Shown in pieces: positions 1 through 8,841 of a DNA stretch of 64,000 nucleotides. The stretch is from Vreelandella arcis (GTDB lineage: Bacteria; Pseudomonadota; Gammaproteobacteria; Pseudomonadales; Halomonadaceae), in contig NZ_FNII01000005.1 in assembly GCF_900103865.1 (NCBI RefSeq), positions 62,001 to 126,000 of the forward strand, read 5' to 3'. Below the pieces are notes generated by a model, which worked only from the letters and a program-made list of their open reading frames with translations, did no database searches and was not told where the DNA came from. Positions within the stretch are counted from its first letter, which is position 1; the number at the start of each line of letters is the position of its first letter. Both the position numbers and the translations under genes were made by a program.

Positions 1-1
1 G

Positions 2-634
2 GGCATTGTAGCGGGCTCCATGGCCGCGGCACGGGTTAAAAAGCCCTCCGGCTCATTGATTATGGCGCTCGCGCTAGTGTTCTACGCCACCCCGCTATTC
101 TGGGTCGCATTAATGTCGGTGGTGGTGTTTTCGGTCTACCTGGGCTGGCTGCCCGCCTACGGCCTTTACACCGTTGGGGCGGACTACACAGGGTTTGCGC
201 TGGCACTCGATATCGCCAAACACTTGGTGCTACCGGCAACTACCTTAGCGCTGTTTTTTATGGCGATTTACACCCGCATGACGCGCACCTCGATGCTCGA
301 TGCCGCCCAGCAGGATTACGTCAAAACCGCCCGCGCCAAAGGCTTAAAGCCCAGTATTATCCAACGTCGCCATGTGCTGCGTAACGCGCTGCTGCCGATT
401 ATCACCCTGGCGGGCCTACAGGCGGGGCAAATGGTCGGCGGGGCGATACTGACCGAAACCGTGTTTGCTTGGCCGGGCATCGGGCGGTTGATGTTCGAAG
501 CCCTTGAACAGCGCGACTACAACCTGCTGTTAGGTATTTTCTTCTTCTCGGCGGCCTTGGTCATCGTCTTCAACATCATCACCGACTTGGTGTACAGCCT
601 GGCTGATCCACGCATCAAGAAGGGGGCCTCATGA
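2..634 (+). CDS. Peptide/opine-type ABC transporter permease, 5'-truncated (DppB/OppB family)
   Basis: Inner-membrane permease of a binding-protein-dependent importer for peptides, opines or nickel-like ligands. The reading frame is already open at base 2, so the gene starts left of the window; about 210 C-terminal residues are seen. It has several hydrophobic segments and, in the cytoplasmic loop, the EAA-type sequence (DYVKTARAKGL) that docks on the ATPase, followed by the LPIITLAGLQAG membrane stretch typical of DppB. Its stop overlaps the start of the next permease by 4 bases (ATGA), so the two are translationally coupled. The substrate cannot be read from the permease; the neighbouring oxidase and aminotransferase suggest an amino-acid-derived ligand. 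Confidence 0.9.
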   Translation, partial: GIVAGSMAAARVKKPSGSLIMALALVFYATPLFWVALMSVVVFSVYLGWLPAYGLYTVGADYTGFALALDIAKHLVLPATTLALFFMAIYTRMTRTSMLDAAQQDYVKTARAKGLKPSIIQRRHVLRNALLPIITLAGLQAGQMVGGAILTETVFAWPGIGRLMFEALEQRDYNLLLGIFFFSAALVIVFNIITDLVYSLADPRIKKGAS

Positions 635-1464
635 GCTTTTTCGCGCGCTTTGCGCAAAACCGTGGCGCCCTGGTGGGGTTGATTATTCTGCTGGTGATTA
701 TCGCCATGGCGATACTCGCTCCGCTGTTGTTTCCTGAATCGCCCTGGCGCATGGTTCAACGGCCGTTTTTGCCGCCGCTCTCGCAAGATGGCTTTCCCCT
801 GGGCACCGACACCATGGGCCGCAACGTAGCGTCAGGTTTGATGCACGGCGCCTGGGTATCGCTACTGATTGGGCTGGTATCCACCAGTGTGGCGCTGCTG
901 ATTGGCGTACCGCTTGGGGCTATTGCGGGCTACTACGGCGGGTTGATTGACGATGTATTGATGCGCTTTACTGAGTTTTTCCAGACGATCCCCAACTTCG
1001 CGCTGGCGATTGTGCTGGTGGCCATCATGCAGCCCAGCATCACCTCGATCGTGCTGGCGATTGCGATTGTTAGCTGGCCGCCGGTGGCCCGTTTGGTGCG
1101 CGCCGAGTTTATGTCGCTGCGCAACCGCGAATACGTGGAGGCCGCACGCTTGGTCGGCCAGTCCAACACCACGATCATCATTCGCCAAATCCTGCCCAAT
1201 ACGCTGTCGCCGATTATTGTGCTGGCTTCCTTGATGGTGGCCACCGCCATCTTGCTGGAATCAGCGCTGTCGTTTCTCGGCCTGGGGGATCCTAACGTGA
1301 TGTCCTGGGGCTATATGATTGGTGCGGCGCGCACGGTGATTCGCCAAGCGTGGTGGCTGAGCTTCTTCCCTGGGGTAGCGATTTTGCTCACCGTGCTGGC
1401 GTTAAATCTCGTCGGTGAAGGATTGGACGACGCCCTGAACCCCAAACTTTCCCGCGAGCGCTAG
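631..1464 (+). CDS. Peptide/opine-type ABC transporter permease (DppC/OppC family)
   Basis: Second permease of the same importer, 277 residues, the usual DppC length. It has an N-terminal membrane helix (about residues 13-33), the GTDTMGRNV segment characteristic of DppC/OppC, and an EAA loop (REYVEAARLVGQS) near residue 170. It would form a heterodimeric membrane channel with the preceding permease. It overlaps that gene by 4 bases and lies 9 bases ahead of the ATPase gene, so the three form one operon. No binding-protein gene is visible; it probably lies upstream, outside the window. Confidence 0.93.
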   Translation: MSFFARFAQNRGALVGLIILLVIIAMAILAPLLFPESPWRMVQRPFLPPLSQDGFPLGTDTMGRNVASGLMHGAWVSLLIGLVSTSVALLIGVPLGAIAGYYGGLIDDVLMRFTEFFQTIPNFALAIVLVAIMQPSITSIVLAIAIVSWPPVARLVRAEFMSLRNREYVEAARLVGQSNTTIIIRQILPNTLSPIIVLASLMVATAILLESALSFLGLGDPNVMSWGYMIGAARTVIRQAWWLSFFPGVAILLTVLALNLVGEGLDDALNPKLSRER

Positions 1465-1473
1465 GAGCCTCTT

Positions 1474-3114
1474 ATGTCTGCAACAGAGAATCAAAGCGCT
1501 GAAACGGTACTCAGCATTCGCGACCTAAGCATTGCGCTCCCCAAAGGGGCGGATCGCGCCCTGGCGGTGGAGGACGTCAGCTACGACGTGAAGCGCGGGG
1601 AGATCATGTGCGTGGTAGGCGAGTCGGGGTCGGGCAAGTCGATGGCTGCCAACGCGGTGATGGGGCTACTGCCCAAGGGCGTACGCGCCACCCAAGGCGA
1701 GATACTCTTTGAAGGGTGGAACCTTCTCGCCATGACGGAAAAACAGCACCGCGCCCTGCGCGGCCTGAAGATCGGCATGATATTTCAGGAGCCGATGACC
1801 GCCCTTAACCCGCTGATGCGTGTCGGCGCACAAATTGCCGAGGTGTTTGAGGCCCACGGCCAGTTCACGTCTAAAGAGCGCCAGGCCCACGCCCTAGAAC
1901 TGTTAATCGAGGTGGGTATACCCCAGCCGGAGAAGGCCATTCGCGCCTATCCCTTCGAGCTTTCCGGCGGGCAGCGCCAGCGGGTAATGATCGCTATGGC
2001 ACTAGCGCTGGAACCCATTCTGCTGATTGCCGATGAGCCGACCACGGCGCTGGATGTGACCACCCAGGCGCAGATTCTCGAGCTAATTCGTGACCTTCAA
2101 CAGCGGCGCGGCATGTCGGTGATGTTTATCACCCACGATTTTGGTGTGGTGGCCGAAATCGCCAACCGTGTCTGCGTGATGCGCCACGGCAAGATTGTCG
2201 AACTGGGTGACGCCAGACCGGTGCTTGAGAACCCCCAAGACAGCTATACCCAAGCGCTGATCGCAGCGATTCCCAGCAACGCGGTACCGCCCCACCGTGA
2301 GACTAGCCAGGTCGCCCCGCTGCTGGAAATCAAGCAGCTCAATAAAGTCTTTCGCTCCCGAGGCGGTTTATTTAAGCCTGCGCGGGAAGTGCGTGCCCTT
2401 GACGATATTTCGCTCACCCTAGCCCGCGGTGAAACACTAGGCATTGTGGGAGAATCCGGTTCAGGCAAGTCCACCCTAGGCCGCTGCGTGGTACGTCTTG
2501 AGCACCCCGACAGCGGCGAGCTGCTGCTCGATGGCGTTAACCTTTCACAGCTCAAAGGCGATGCGCTGCGTCGTGAACGCCGCCGGGTGCAGATGATTTT
2601 TCAAGACCCTTACGCTTCGCTTAACCCTCGCACCAAGGTGGGCATGGCGATTGCCCAGGGGCCGATTGCCAATGGCACACCCAAGGCCGACGCACTTAAG
2701 CAGGCGGGCGAGCTGTTAGACATGGTCGGCTTGGGCGCCAGCGCCGTGGAGCGCTTTCCTCACGAATTTTCCGGCGGCCAGCGCCAGCGTATTGGCATTG
2801 CTCGGGCGCTGGCGCTCAACCCCGAGCTGATCGTGGCGGACGAAGCCGTCTCGGCGCTGGATGTGTCGATCCAGGCCCAAGTGCTGGAACTGCTTGAAGA
2901 GCTTAAACAGCGGCTGTCGCTTTCGCTGCTGTTTATTACCCACGACTTACGCGTCGCCGCCCGGATTTGCGACCGCATTGTGGTGATGCAACATGGCCGC
3001 ATTGTCGAGCAAGGCAGCGCCGAGCAAATTTTCCTCGCCCCAAAAGAGGCGTATACCCAAGACCTGCTTAAGGCGATTCCCGGCCGCGAAGGCCCCATGG
3101 CGGCCACTGCGTAA
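1474..3114 (+). CDS. Fused double ABC ATPase of a peptide-type importer (DppD-DppF fusion)
   Basis: Two complete ABC ATPase domains in one 546-residue chain, as in GsiA/YejF-like proteins; it powers the two permeases upstream. Domain 1 (about residues 12-265) has Walker A GESGSGKS near residue 49, signature LSGGQRQR and Walker B LLIADEPT. Domain 2 (about residues 283-535) has Walker [10 protein letters not shown], signature FSGGQRQR and Walker [13 protein letters not shown]. In domain 2 the residue after the Walker B Asp-Glu is Ala rather than the usual Pro, as in other DppF-type domains. The gene starts 9 bases after the permease stop behind a GGAG ribosome-binding site. Confidence 0.95.
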   Translation: MSATENQSAETVLSIRDLSIALPKGADRALAVEDVSYDVKRGEIMCVVGESGSGKSMAANAVMGLLPKGVRATQGEILFEGWNLLAMTEKQHRALRGLKIGMIFQEPMTALNPLMRVGAQIAEVFEAHGQFTSKERQAHALELLIEVGIPQPEKAIRAYPFELSGGQRQRVMIAMALALEPILLIADEPTTALDVTTQAQILELIRDLQQRRGMSVMFITHDFGVVAEIANRVCVMRHGKIVELGDARPVLENPQDSYTQALIAAIPSNAVPPHRETSQVAPLLEIKQLNKVFRSRGGLFKPAREVRALDDISLTLARGETLGIVGESGSGKSTLGRCVVRLEHPDSGELLLDGVNLSQLKGDALRRERRRVQMIFQDPYASLNPRTKVGMAIAQGPIANGTPKADALKQAGELLDMVGLGASAVERFPHEFSGGQRQRIGIARALALNPELIVADEAVSALDVSIQAQVLELLEELKQRLSLSLLFITHDLRVAARICDRIVVMQHGRIVEQGSAEQIFLAPKEAYTQDLLKAIPGREGPMAATA

Positions 3115-3141
3115 ATTGTTTAATGGCAAGAAGGATACCCA

Positions 3142-4521
3142 ATGCAGATAACCCTGGAAGCACTGCGCGATATTGTGGGTTCTTCCCATGTATTGACCGG
3201 CGAGGATGTACACGACCGCCGCGTGGACTGGATGACCAGTGCTCCCTGCCAGGCAGGCGCGATTGTTCGCCCTGCGGATACCCAGCAAGTCGCCGCCGTG
3301 ATGCAGGCGTGTCACGCCGTGCAGCAGCCGGTGGTCACCCACGGTGGACTGACCGGGTTGGTACACGGTGCAGAAGCAAGCCCTGACGAGCTGGTGATAT
3401 CCCTTGAGCGCATGAGCGCGATTGAAGAGGTTGACCAAGTGGGAGGCACCCTCACCGTGCAGGCAGGCGCGCCGCTGCAGCGTGTACAGGAGGCCGCTAA
3501 AGAAGTCGACCTACAGTTCCCGTTGGATCTGGGTGCTAGAGGCAGCTGCACGATTGGCGGCAATATCGCCACAAATGCGGGCGGCGTCCGGGTAATACGT
3601 TACGGCATGATGCGCCAGCAGGTGCTTGGCCTGGAGGCGGTCATGGCCGATGGGCGGGTGGTCAGCTCCATGAACCGCATGTTGAAAAACAACGCCGGTT
3701 TCGATTTAAAGCAGCTGTTTATTGGTAGCGAAGGCACCCTTGGGATTGTGACCCGTGCGGTGCTGCGCCTGCAGCCGCCCACACCCAGCGAGCAAACGGC
3801 GCTAGTGGCCTGCCCCTCCTTTGAGGCGTTAACCGGGCTACTCAGCCAGATGGGCAAAACACTCGGCGGCAGCCTCGGCGCGTTTGAGGTGATGTGGCAA
3901 AACCACTACCGCTTGCTCACCGAAACACTAGGCCGCCACACCCCGCCGATTGCCACCGAGCATCCGTTTTATGTGATTATTGAGTCCCTGGGCAGCGATA
4001 CCGAGCGTAATGCCATCCAGTTCAGCGAGGCGCTAGAGGATGCGTTAGAGAGCGAGCTGATTGTCGATGCGGTGATTGCGCAATCAAGCACCCAGCGTGA
4101 TGGGCTATGGGCGATTCGCGAAGACATTGAAGGACTGATCCAAGGGCTGTCGCCGGTGCTTACCTTCGATGTCAGCTTGCCGATTGCCGACATGCAGCGC
4201 TACACCGATGCCCTGGAAGCGCAGCTAACGAACCGCTGGCCCGAGGCGCGACTGGTGGTCTTTGGCCACCTGGGCGATGGTAACCTGCATATTTCCGTTA
4301 GTGCGGGAAGCGATGCCGCTGAAGTTCGCCGTGAAGTGGAAGCCATGGTCTACCAGCCGCTGGCCGCGCTGGGCGGGTCGGTTTCCGCCGAACACGGCAT
4401 TGGCCTGGAGAAGCGCCCGTGGCTAAGCACCTGCCGCTCCAGCGCCGAGATCGAGTTGATGCGCACGCTCAAGCAGGCGCTAGACCCGCTCAATCTGCTG
4501 AATCGCGGTAAAGTACTTTAA
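3142..4521 (+). CDS. FAD-linked 2-hydroxyacid oxidase/dehydrogenase (GlcD/D-2-hydroxyglutarate dehydrogenase family)
   Basis: Flavoenzyme of 459 residues that oxidises a D-2-hydroxyacid to the 2-oxoacid. The N-terminal half holds the PCMH-type FAD-binding fold, with GSCTIGGNIATNAGG near residue 138 and the IGSEGTLGIVT motif near residue 193. The C-terminal FAD-oxidase domain has GHLGDGNLH and the terminal SAEHGIG signature with conserved catalytic His. It starts 27 bases after the ABC ATPase behind AAGAAGGA, so it probably belongs to that operon. The substrate could be D-lactate, D-2-hydroxyglutarate or another D-hydroxyacid; the sequence does not decide this. Confidence 0.88.
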   Translation: MQITLEALRDIVGSSHVLTGEDVHDRRVDWMTSAPCQAGAIVRPADTQQVAAVMQACHAVQQPVVTHGGLTGLVHGAEASPDELVISLERMSAIEEVDQVGGTLTVQAGAPLQRVQEAAKEVDLQFPLDLGARGSCTIGGNIATNAGGVRVIRYGMMRQQVLGLEAVMADGRVVSSMNRMLKNNAGFDLKQLFIGSEGTLGIVTRAVLRLQPPTPSEQTALVACPSFEALTGLLSQMGKTLGGSLGAFEVMWQNHYRLLTETLGRHTPPIATEHPFYVIIESLGSDTERNAIQFSEALEDALESELIVDAVIAQSSTQRDGLWAIREDIEGLIQGLSPVLTFDVSLPIADMQRYTDALEAQLTNRWPEARLVVFGHLGDGNLHISVSAGSDAAEVRREVEAMVYQPLAALGGSVSAEHGIGLEKRPWLSTCRSSAEIELMRTLKQALDPLNLLNRGKVL

Positions 4522-4592
4522 ATAAACCCGCTAAGTTAATCATTAATGCTGTTTTTAAAAATCGTTTTTAGAGATCGCTTTTAGGAATCAAC

Positions 4593-5702
4593 ATGCCACG
4601 TTACCCCGAGCACTTAACCGGCGAAGGCCCGCATAACCCCTTCCCAGGTATCAAAGTATTAGAGCGCAAGCTTGGCCAAGCGATTCCCCATCGACTGGGC
4701 TCTAACGAAGGCCTGGATATGCCCCACCGTGCGCTGCGCGAGCATTTTGGCGACGCCCTGGCCGAACACGTTTATTGCTACGGCGATGCCGAAGCGTTGG
4801 GCGTGCGCCAGCGCTTGAGTGTTCAGCAAGGTATTGCACTGGAAACGATGCTGGTAGATGCCGGTGCCGATAGTTTAATCGCCCTGGCCCTGCGCACCAC
4901 CTGCGAGCAGGGGGAAACCGTTGTGAGCACCGCAGGCACCTACCCCACCTTTGGTTATTTTGCCAAAGGCCAGGGCTGCCGCCTGATTGAACCCGGCTAC
5001 TATGAAGCACCGGGCGTGCTGGCCCCTGATCTGGAAGCCCTGGCGGCGGCCGCGCATAAAGAAAACGCTCGCTTGGTGTATCTGGCCAACCCGGATAACC
5101 CCAGCGGCCACTTACATAGCGACAGCGCGATTCTTAAGCTGCGCGAAGCGCTGCCCGACACCTGCTGGCTACTGATGGACGAGGCCTATGGGGATTTCCG
5201 CGATGACGCAGGCAGCGAGTTCGCCGCTAAAGCGCTTCCGGGAGTGATTCGCCTGCGCACATTCTCCAAGGCCCACGGTTTGGCGGGCCTGCGTATTGGC
5301 TACGCCATCGCCGACCCCGAGGTGCTGGCGATGATGATGAAGGTGCGCATTCACTACGCGGTCTCCACCTTGACTCAGGCCGCCGCCGAAGTGGTGCTCG
5401 ACCACCCAGAGGAGGTGCACCAGCACGTCGCCGAAGTAAAAGCCCGCCGAGAGCAGTTGGCAGAACACTTTCGTGCGCTGGGTGCCGATGTGTTGCCCAG
5501 CGCCACCAACTTTATCGGCATTCGCTTACCCAGCGCCGAACTCGCTGAGCGAATCAACCGCGAGCTATTAGAAGCCGGTCGATTAATCGCCCGCCCGGCG
5601 CACCCTGCCCTCGGCCACGTGCTGCGTATTACCGCGGTCGCCGATGCTTTGGAGCCTGGGCAGTTGGCCATTCTTGAGCAGGCCATAAAAGAGCACGGCT
5701 GA
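4593..5702 (+). CDS. PLP-dependent class I/II aminotransferase (histidinol-phosphate aminotransferase-like)
   Basis: Fold-type I aminotransferase of 369 residues. The PLP-binding lysine is in TFSKAHGLAGLRIGY (about residue 229), the NPDNPSG motif is near residue 166, and the conserved Asp-Glu-Ala-Tyr of the PLP-ring site follows at about residue 196. It resembles HisC but lies outside any his operon, behind an oxidase and a peptide-type transporter, so a catabolic or D-amino-acid role is as likely as histidine synthesis. A short AT-rich 71-base gap separates it from the oxidase. It converges with the aminotransferase gene on the other strand. Confidence 0.85.
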   Translation: MPRYPEHLTGEGPHNPFPGIKVLERKLGQAIPHRLGSNEGLDMPHRALREHFGDALAEHVYCYGDAEALGVRQRLSVQQGIALETMLVDAGADSLIALALRTTCEQGETVVSTAGTYPTFGYFAKGQGCRLIEPGYYEAPGVLAPDLEALAAAAHKENARLVYLANPDNPSGHLHSDSAILKLREALPDTCWLLMDEAYGDFRDDAGSEFAAKALPGVIRLRTFSKAHGLAGLRIGYAIADPEVLAMMMKVRIHYAVSTLTQAAAEVVLDHPEEVHQHVAEVKARREQLAEHFRALGADVLPSATNFIGIRLPSAELAERINRELLEAGRLIARPAHPALGHVLRITAVADALEPGQLAILEQAIKEHG

Positions 5703-5727
5703 TTCGGCCTACTCCTCGTACTCCGGC

Positions 5728-6684
5728 TTAAGCTGACGTTAGCCAATGGCGAAAATCATCCAGCTCGCCGCGTACTACCTGGCGATATAAGTGCTGTAGT
5801 TGAGCCGTCACACTGTCTCGGCTGATGGGCTCGTTGACAGGCGGTGCACCCGCGCGCCCGCCGATGCGCCGCCCATCAAGCTCGCGCAGTGGCAGTATCT
5901 CGGCGGCGGTGCCGGTTAAGAACGCCTCATCGGCCGTGTACAGTTCGTCGCGGGTCATACGCCGCTCGCGCACTTCGATGCCCAGCACTTTTTGCGCTAG
6001 CTGAATCACACTATCCCGGGTGATGCCTTGCAGGCAGGAAGTCACTTCTGGCGTGTGCAGCACACCATCGCGTAGCAAAAAGACATTCGCCGCCGAGGCC
6101 TCGGCTACATAGCCCTCCGGGTCGAGCATAATGGTTTCATCAAACCCGGCTTTAAGCGCCGTATTCAGCGCCAGTATGGAGTTGACGTAGTGGCCGTTGG
6201 TTTTAGCCCGGCAGAGGCTGATATTGACGTGGTGGCGCGCCCAGGAAGAGGTTAGCGCCCGCAGCCCGTGAGTCGCGGCCTGGGGCGAAATGTAGGGACC
6301 TAGATCCCAGGCGGCGACCATTACCTGGGTGGTCAGCCCCTTGGCACGCAGCCCTAAACCTTCCGCACCGAAAAACACCGTGGGCTTCAGGTACGCGCTG
6401 TTCAGGTTGTTTTTGGCCAGACACTCACGCTGAACGTCGATCAGTTCCGCTTCGCTGAACGGCAGTGGCATATCCAGCGAATGAGCGCTTTCTGCCAAAC
6501 GTCGGGTGTGTTCTGCCACGCGAAATAGATGCGTGCCGTTGGGCCCAGCGTAGGCCCGCACGCCCTCAAAACAGCCCATGCCGTAGTGCAGAGTATGGGT
6601 AAACAGGTGCACCTTGGCGTCGCGCCACTCTCGCCATTCGCCGTCCTGCCAAATCCAGCCGTCGCGATCATAAAGCGGTGTCAT
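5728..6684 (-). CDS. Fold-type IV aminotransferase, branched-chain aminotransferase family (IlvE-like)
   Basis: PLP enzyme of the BCAT/D-amino-acid aminotransferase fold, about 318 residues. The N-terminal HTLHYGMGCFEGVRAY block, the lysine in CRAKTNGHYVNS and the YVAEASAANVF block are all typical of IlvE. The chosen ATG at 6684 overlaps the stop of the upstream deacetylase-like gene by 4 bases (ATGA); a longer frame starts 27 bases earlier but would lack this coupling. It is the last gene of a long minus-strand operon, so it may serve that pathway rather than, or as well as, branched-chain amino acid synthesis. Confidence 0.85.
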   Translation of the reverse strand: MTPLYDRDGWIWQDGEWREWRDAKVHLFTHTLHYGMGCFEGVRAYAGPNGTHLFRVAEHTRRLAESAHSLDMPLPFSEAELIDVQRECLAKNNLNSAYLKPTVFFGAEGLGLRAKGLTTQVMVAAWDLGPYISPQAATHGLRALTSSWARHHVNISLCRAKTNGHYVNSILALNTALKAGFDETIMLDPEGYVAEASAANVFLLRDGVLHTPEVTSCLQGITRDSVIQLAQKVLGIEVRERRMTRDELYTADEAFLTGTAAEILPLRELDGRRIGGRAGAPPVNEPISRDSVTAQLQHLYRQVVRGELDDFRHWLTSA

Positions 6685-7784
6685 CGGTTTGTTTGCTCCC
6701 ACTGTTGGCACCAGCTATCAATTAGCGTCTGCTGGTGCGGCTGCAGGGCCTGATAGCCCCAAGCAGCAATTTCATCGTTTTGCGGATCGGGCACGGCAAT
6801 CGCACTTCCCGCCAGGGTTTGGATCACCGCGTGGCCGCATAGCGGCGCATAGCCTTCCGAGTAACCGCCTTCGTGAATAAACACCAGTTTGCCTTCACTA
6901 AAGCGCTCAGCGAGGGCCGTCAGCTGGGCGGTCATATTGGCAAACGCCTGGCTATTGAGCAGCATTTTGCCTAATGGGTCTTTGGCACAGGCATCAAAAC
7001 CACAAGCCACCACAATTAGCTCGGGATTAAAGGACTCCAGTGCGGGCAACACCAGCTTCTCCATGGCGTACGCATAGGCGCCCAGGCCACAGCCTGGCGG
7101 CAACGGCAGGTTGAGGTTGGCACCCACGCCGTCACCTTCGCCCTGCTCATCAAAGCCACCGGTTTCCAGCGGATAATTAGCCGCCTGATGGATTGAAACG
7201 GTAAACACCTCGGGGTCGCCGTAAAACGCCGCCTGCTGACCGTTGCCGTGGTGAACGTCCCAATCGAGTATCGCCACGCGGTTAACCTGCCCCAAAGCGC
7301 GGGCGCGCATCACCGCCACGGGAATATTGCCCAACAGGCAGAACCCGCGGCCTTGATCGGCTTCGGCATGGTGGCCGGGCGGGCGACACAGGGCATAGGC
7401 GTTGCTGAGTTCACCCAGCGCCACGGCTTCGACGGCGGCGATGGCTAACCCGGCGGACTGAGTGGCCGCCGCCCAACTGCCGGGCATATAGGGCGCGCAG
7501 TCGCCGCCGTTGCCGCCTCGCGCTTTATCCCCTGCCTGCAGTTTGTCTAGGTAGCGCGGGGTGTGAAAGCGCAGCAGATCTTCTAGCGACGCGGCAGACG
7601 GCTTCACCACCTGAAGCTCATCGATCAGCCCGCTGACTTCGAGAATGTTCTTCAGCCGCCGCTTGCTTTCCGGGCTTTCCGAGGCGGCTTGGGGCTGCAA
7701 AAACTCACCGGGCGCAGAAAACACGCCAATCGCGCCTTGATCGTGCCAAAAGCAGCGTTCGTGCCAGTAAAAGCCCGTACTCAT
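6681..7784 (-). CDS. Histone-deacetylase-family amidohydrolase, paralogue 1
   Basis: Zinc-dependent deacetylase fold of 367 residues, the family of bacterial acetylpolyamine amidohydrolases. The active site appears complete: PPGHHAE His pair, zinc ligands in DWDVHHGNG and GFDACAKDPLG, and the Tyr of HEGGYSEGY. It should hydrolyse an acetyl or related amide from a small amine or amino acid; the substrate is unknown. It overlaps both neighbours by 4 bases and is preceded by a second, only distantly similar family member, so the pair sits inside the TRAP-transporter operon. Confidence 0.85.
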   Translation of the reverse strand: MSTGFYWHERCFWHDQGAIGVFSAPGEFLQPQAASESPESKRRLKNILEVSGLIDELQVVKPSAASLEDLLRFHTPRYLDKLQAGDKARGGNGGDCAPYMPGSWAAATQSAGLAIAAVEAVALGELSNAYALCRPPGHHAEADQGRGFCLLGNIPVAVMRARALGQVNRVAILDWDVHHGNGQQAAFYGDPEVFTVSIHQAANYPLETGGFDEQGEGDGVGANLNLPLPPGCGLGAYAYAMEKLVLPALESFNPELIVVACGFDACAKDPLGKMLLNSQAFANMTAQLTALAERFSEGKLVFIHEGGYSEGYAPLCGHAVIQTLAGSAIAVPDPQNDEIAAWGYQALQPHQQTLIDSWCQQWEQTNR

Positions 7785-8821
7785 GGCTTAGCCTGCTGAA
7801 AGCCCTGCATAAAGGCGGTCAGGTTGGCGCTTAGATGCTCGGTGGGGTAGCCACCTTCCTGAACAATTACCATGGGTTGCGAAAGCGCCGCCAGGCGTTT
7901 ACCTACCTCGACAAACGCCTCGGTTTCCACCCTGAGCCCTGCTAGCGGGTCATCTTTGTGGGCGTCTAAGCCCAGCGCCACCACCACGGCCTCCGGTTTA
8001 AAGCGCTGCAGATGGTCAATCAACATCGCTAGGGCATCGAGATATACATCTCCGTCAGCGCCCAACGGCAGGGGCAAATTGACGTTGGCCTCCTCGCCTT
8101 CGCCGCTGCCGATCTCATCAGCACCGCCCCAAAAGAAGGGATAGAAATCACTGGGGTCAACGTGCAGCGATCCCGTCCAGACGTCACCACGATCATAGAA
8201 AATATCCTGGGTGCCGTTGCCGTGGTGCAGATCCACATCGATGATCGCCACCTTGGCAAAGCGCTCGCGCAGTACCGTGGCAGCCAGCGCGGAATTATTC
8301 AGCAGGCAAAAGCCCCCGGCGCGCTCAGGCCCGGCATGGTGGCCGGGTGGGCGACACAGCGCGTAGGCCACTGGCGCGCCATTAAGCACCGCTTCGGCCG
8401 CGGCTTCGGCGCTCGCGGCTGAGGCCAACGCACCTTGAAAGCTGGTGGCACTCAGTGGGCAGGCCATATCGTGCAGGTGCCACCCCGCCTGACCGATCGG
8501 ATGACGCGGGTAGTGATGACCACCGCCGCAGGGGTGAATGTTGGGTGCGACAAACTCCGCTGCATCAGGCAGCGCCTGCCAACGCTCATAAATCGTTTCC
8601 AGAAAGCGTAAATAGCGCGGCGTGTGAATCTGCTCCAAGCGCTTGCGCAACATTGGCGAATCGGCCTCGGCAGGTGCGGTCAGCGTAAGCCCTGCGCTTG
8701 CCAAGCCTTGGGTCAGCAGCTCGGCGCGAACTGGGCCTTCCGGCGACGGTACGGGCTGGCCGCGCAACAGAAAAGTCGGCGGGGCGTGGTACGCCTGGTC
8801 GGGGTGGTAAAAGCATTTCAT
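7781..8821 (-). CDS. Histone-deacetylase-family amidohydrolase, paralogue 2
   Basis: Second zinc deacetylase-like enzyme, 346 residues. It shares PPGHHA, DVDLHHGNGTQDIFY and QEGGYPTEH catalytic blocks with its neighbour, but elsewhere the two diverge widely, so they probably have different substrates or form a heteromer. The segment LHVDPSDFYPFFWGGADE is typical of the acetylpolyamine/acetoin-utilisation-like branch. It begins 20 bases after the end of the TRAP large permease gene and overlaps the next gene by 4 bases. No signal peptide is seen, so it acts in the cytoplasm on an imported compound. Confidence 0.85.
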   Translation of the reverse strand: MKCFYHPDQAYHAPPTFLLRGQPVPSPEGPVRAELLTQGLASAGLTLTAPAEADSPMLRKRLEQIHTPRYLRFLETIYERWQALPDAAEFVAPNIHPCGGGHHYPRHPIGQAGWHLHDMACPLSATSFQGALASAASAEAAAEAVLNGAPVAYALCRPPGHHAGPERAGGFCLLNNSALAATVLRERFAKVAIIDVDLHHGNGTQDIFYDRGDVWTGSLHVDPSDFYPFFWGGADEIGSGEGEEANVNLPLPLGADGDVYLDALAMLIDHLQRFKPEAVVVALGLDAHKDDPLAGLRVETEAFVEVGKRLAALSQPMVIVQEGGYPTEHLSANLTAFMQGFQQAKP

Positions 8822-8841
8822 GATTGAGTTTTGGCAGCCCG

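Noticed and set aside
2947..3438. Minus-strand frame of 163 codons across the ABC ATPase and oxidase genes
   Set aside because: Spans the junction of two solid plus-strand genes; no similarity that I recognise.
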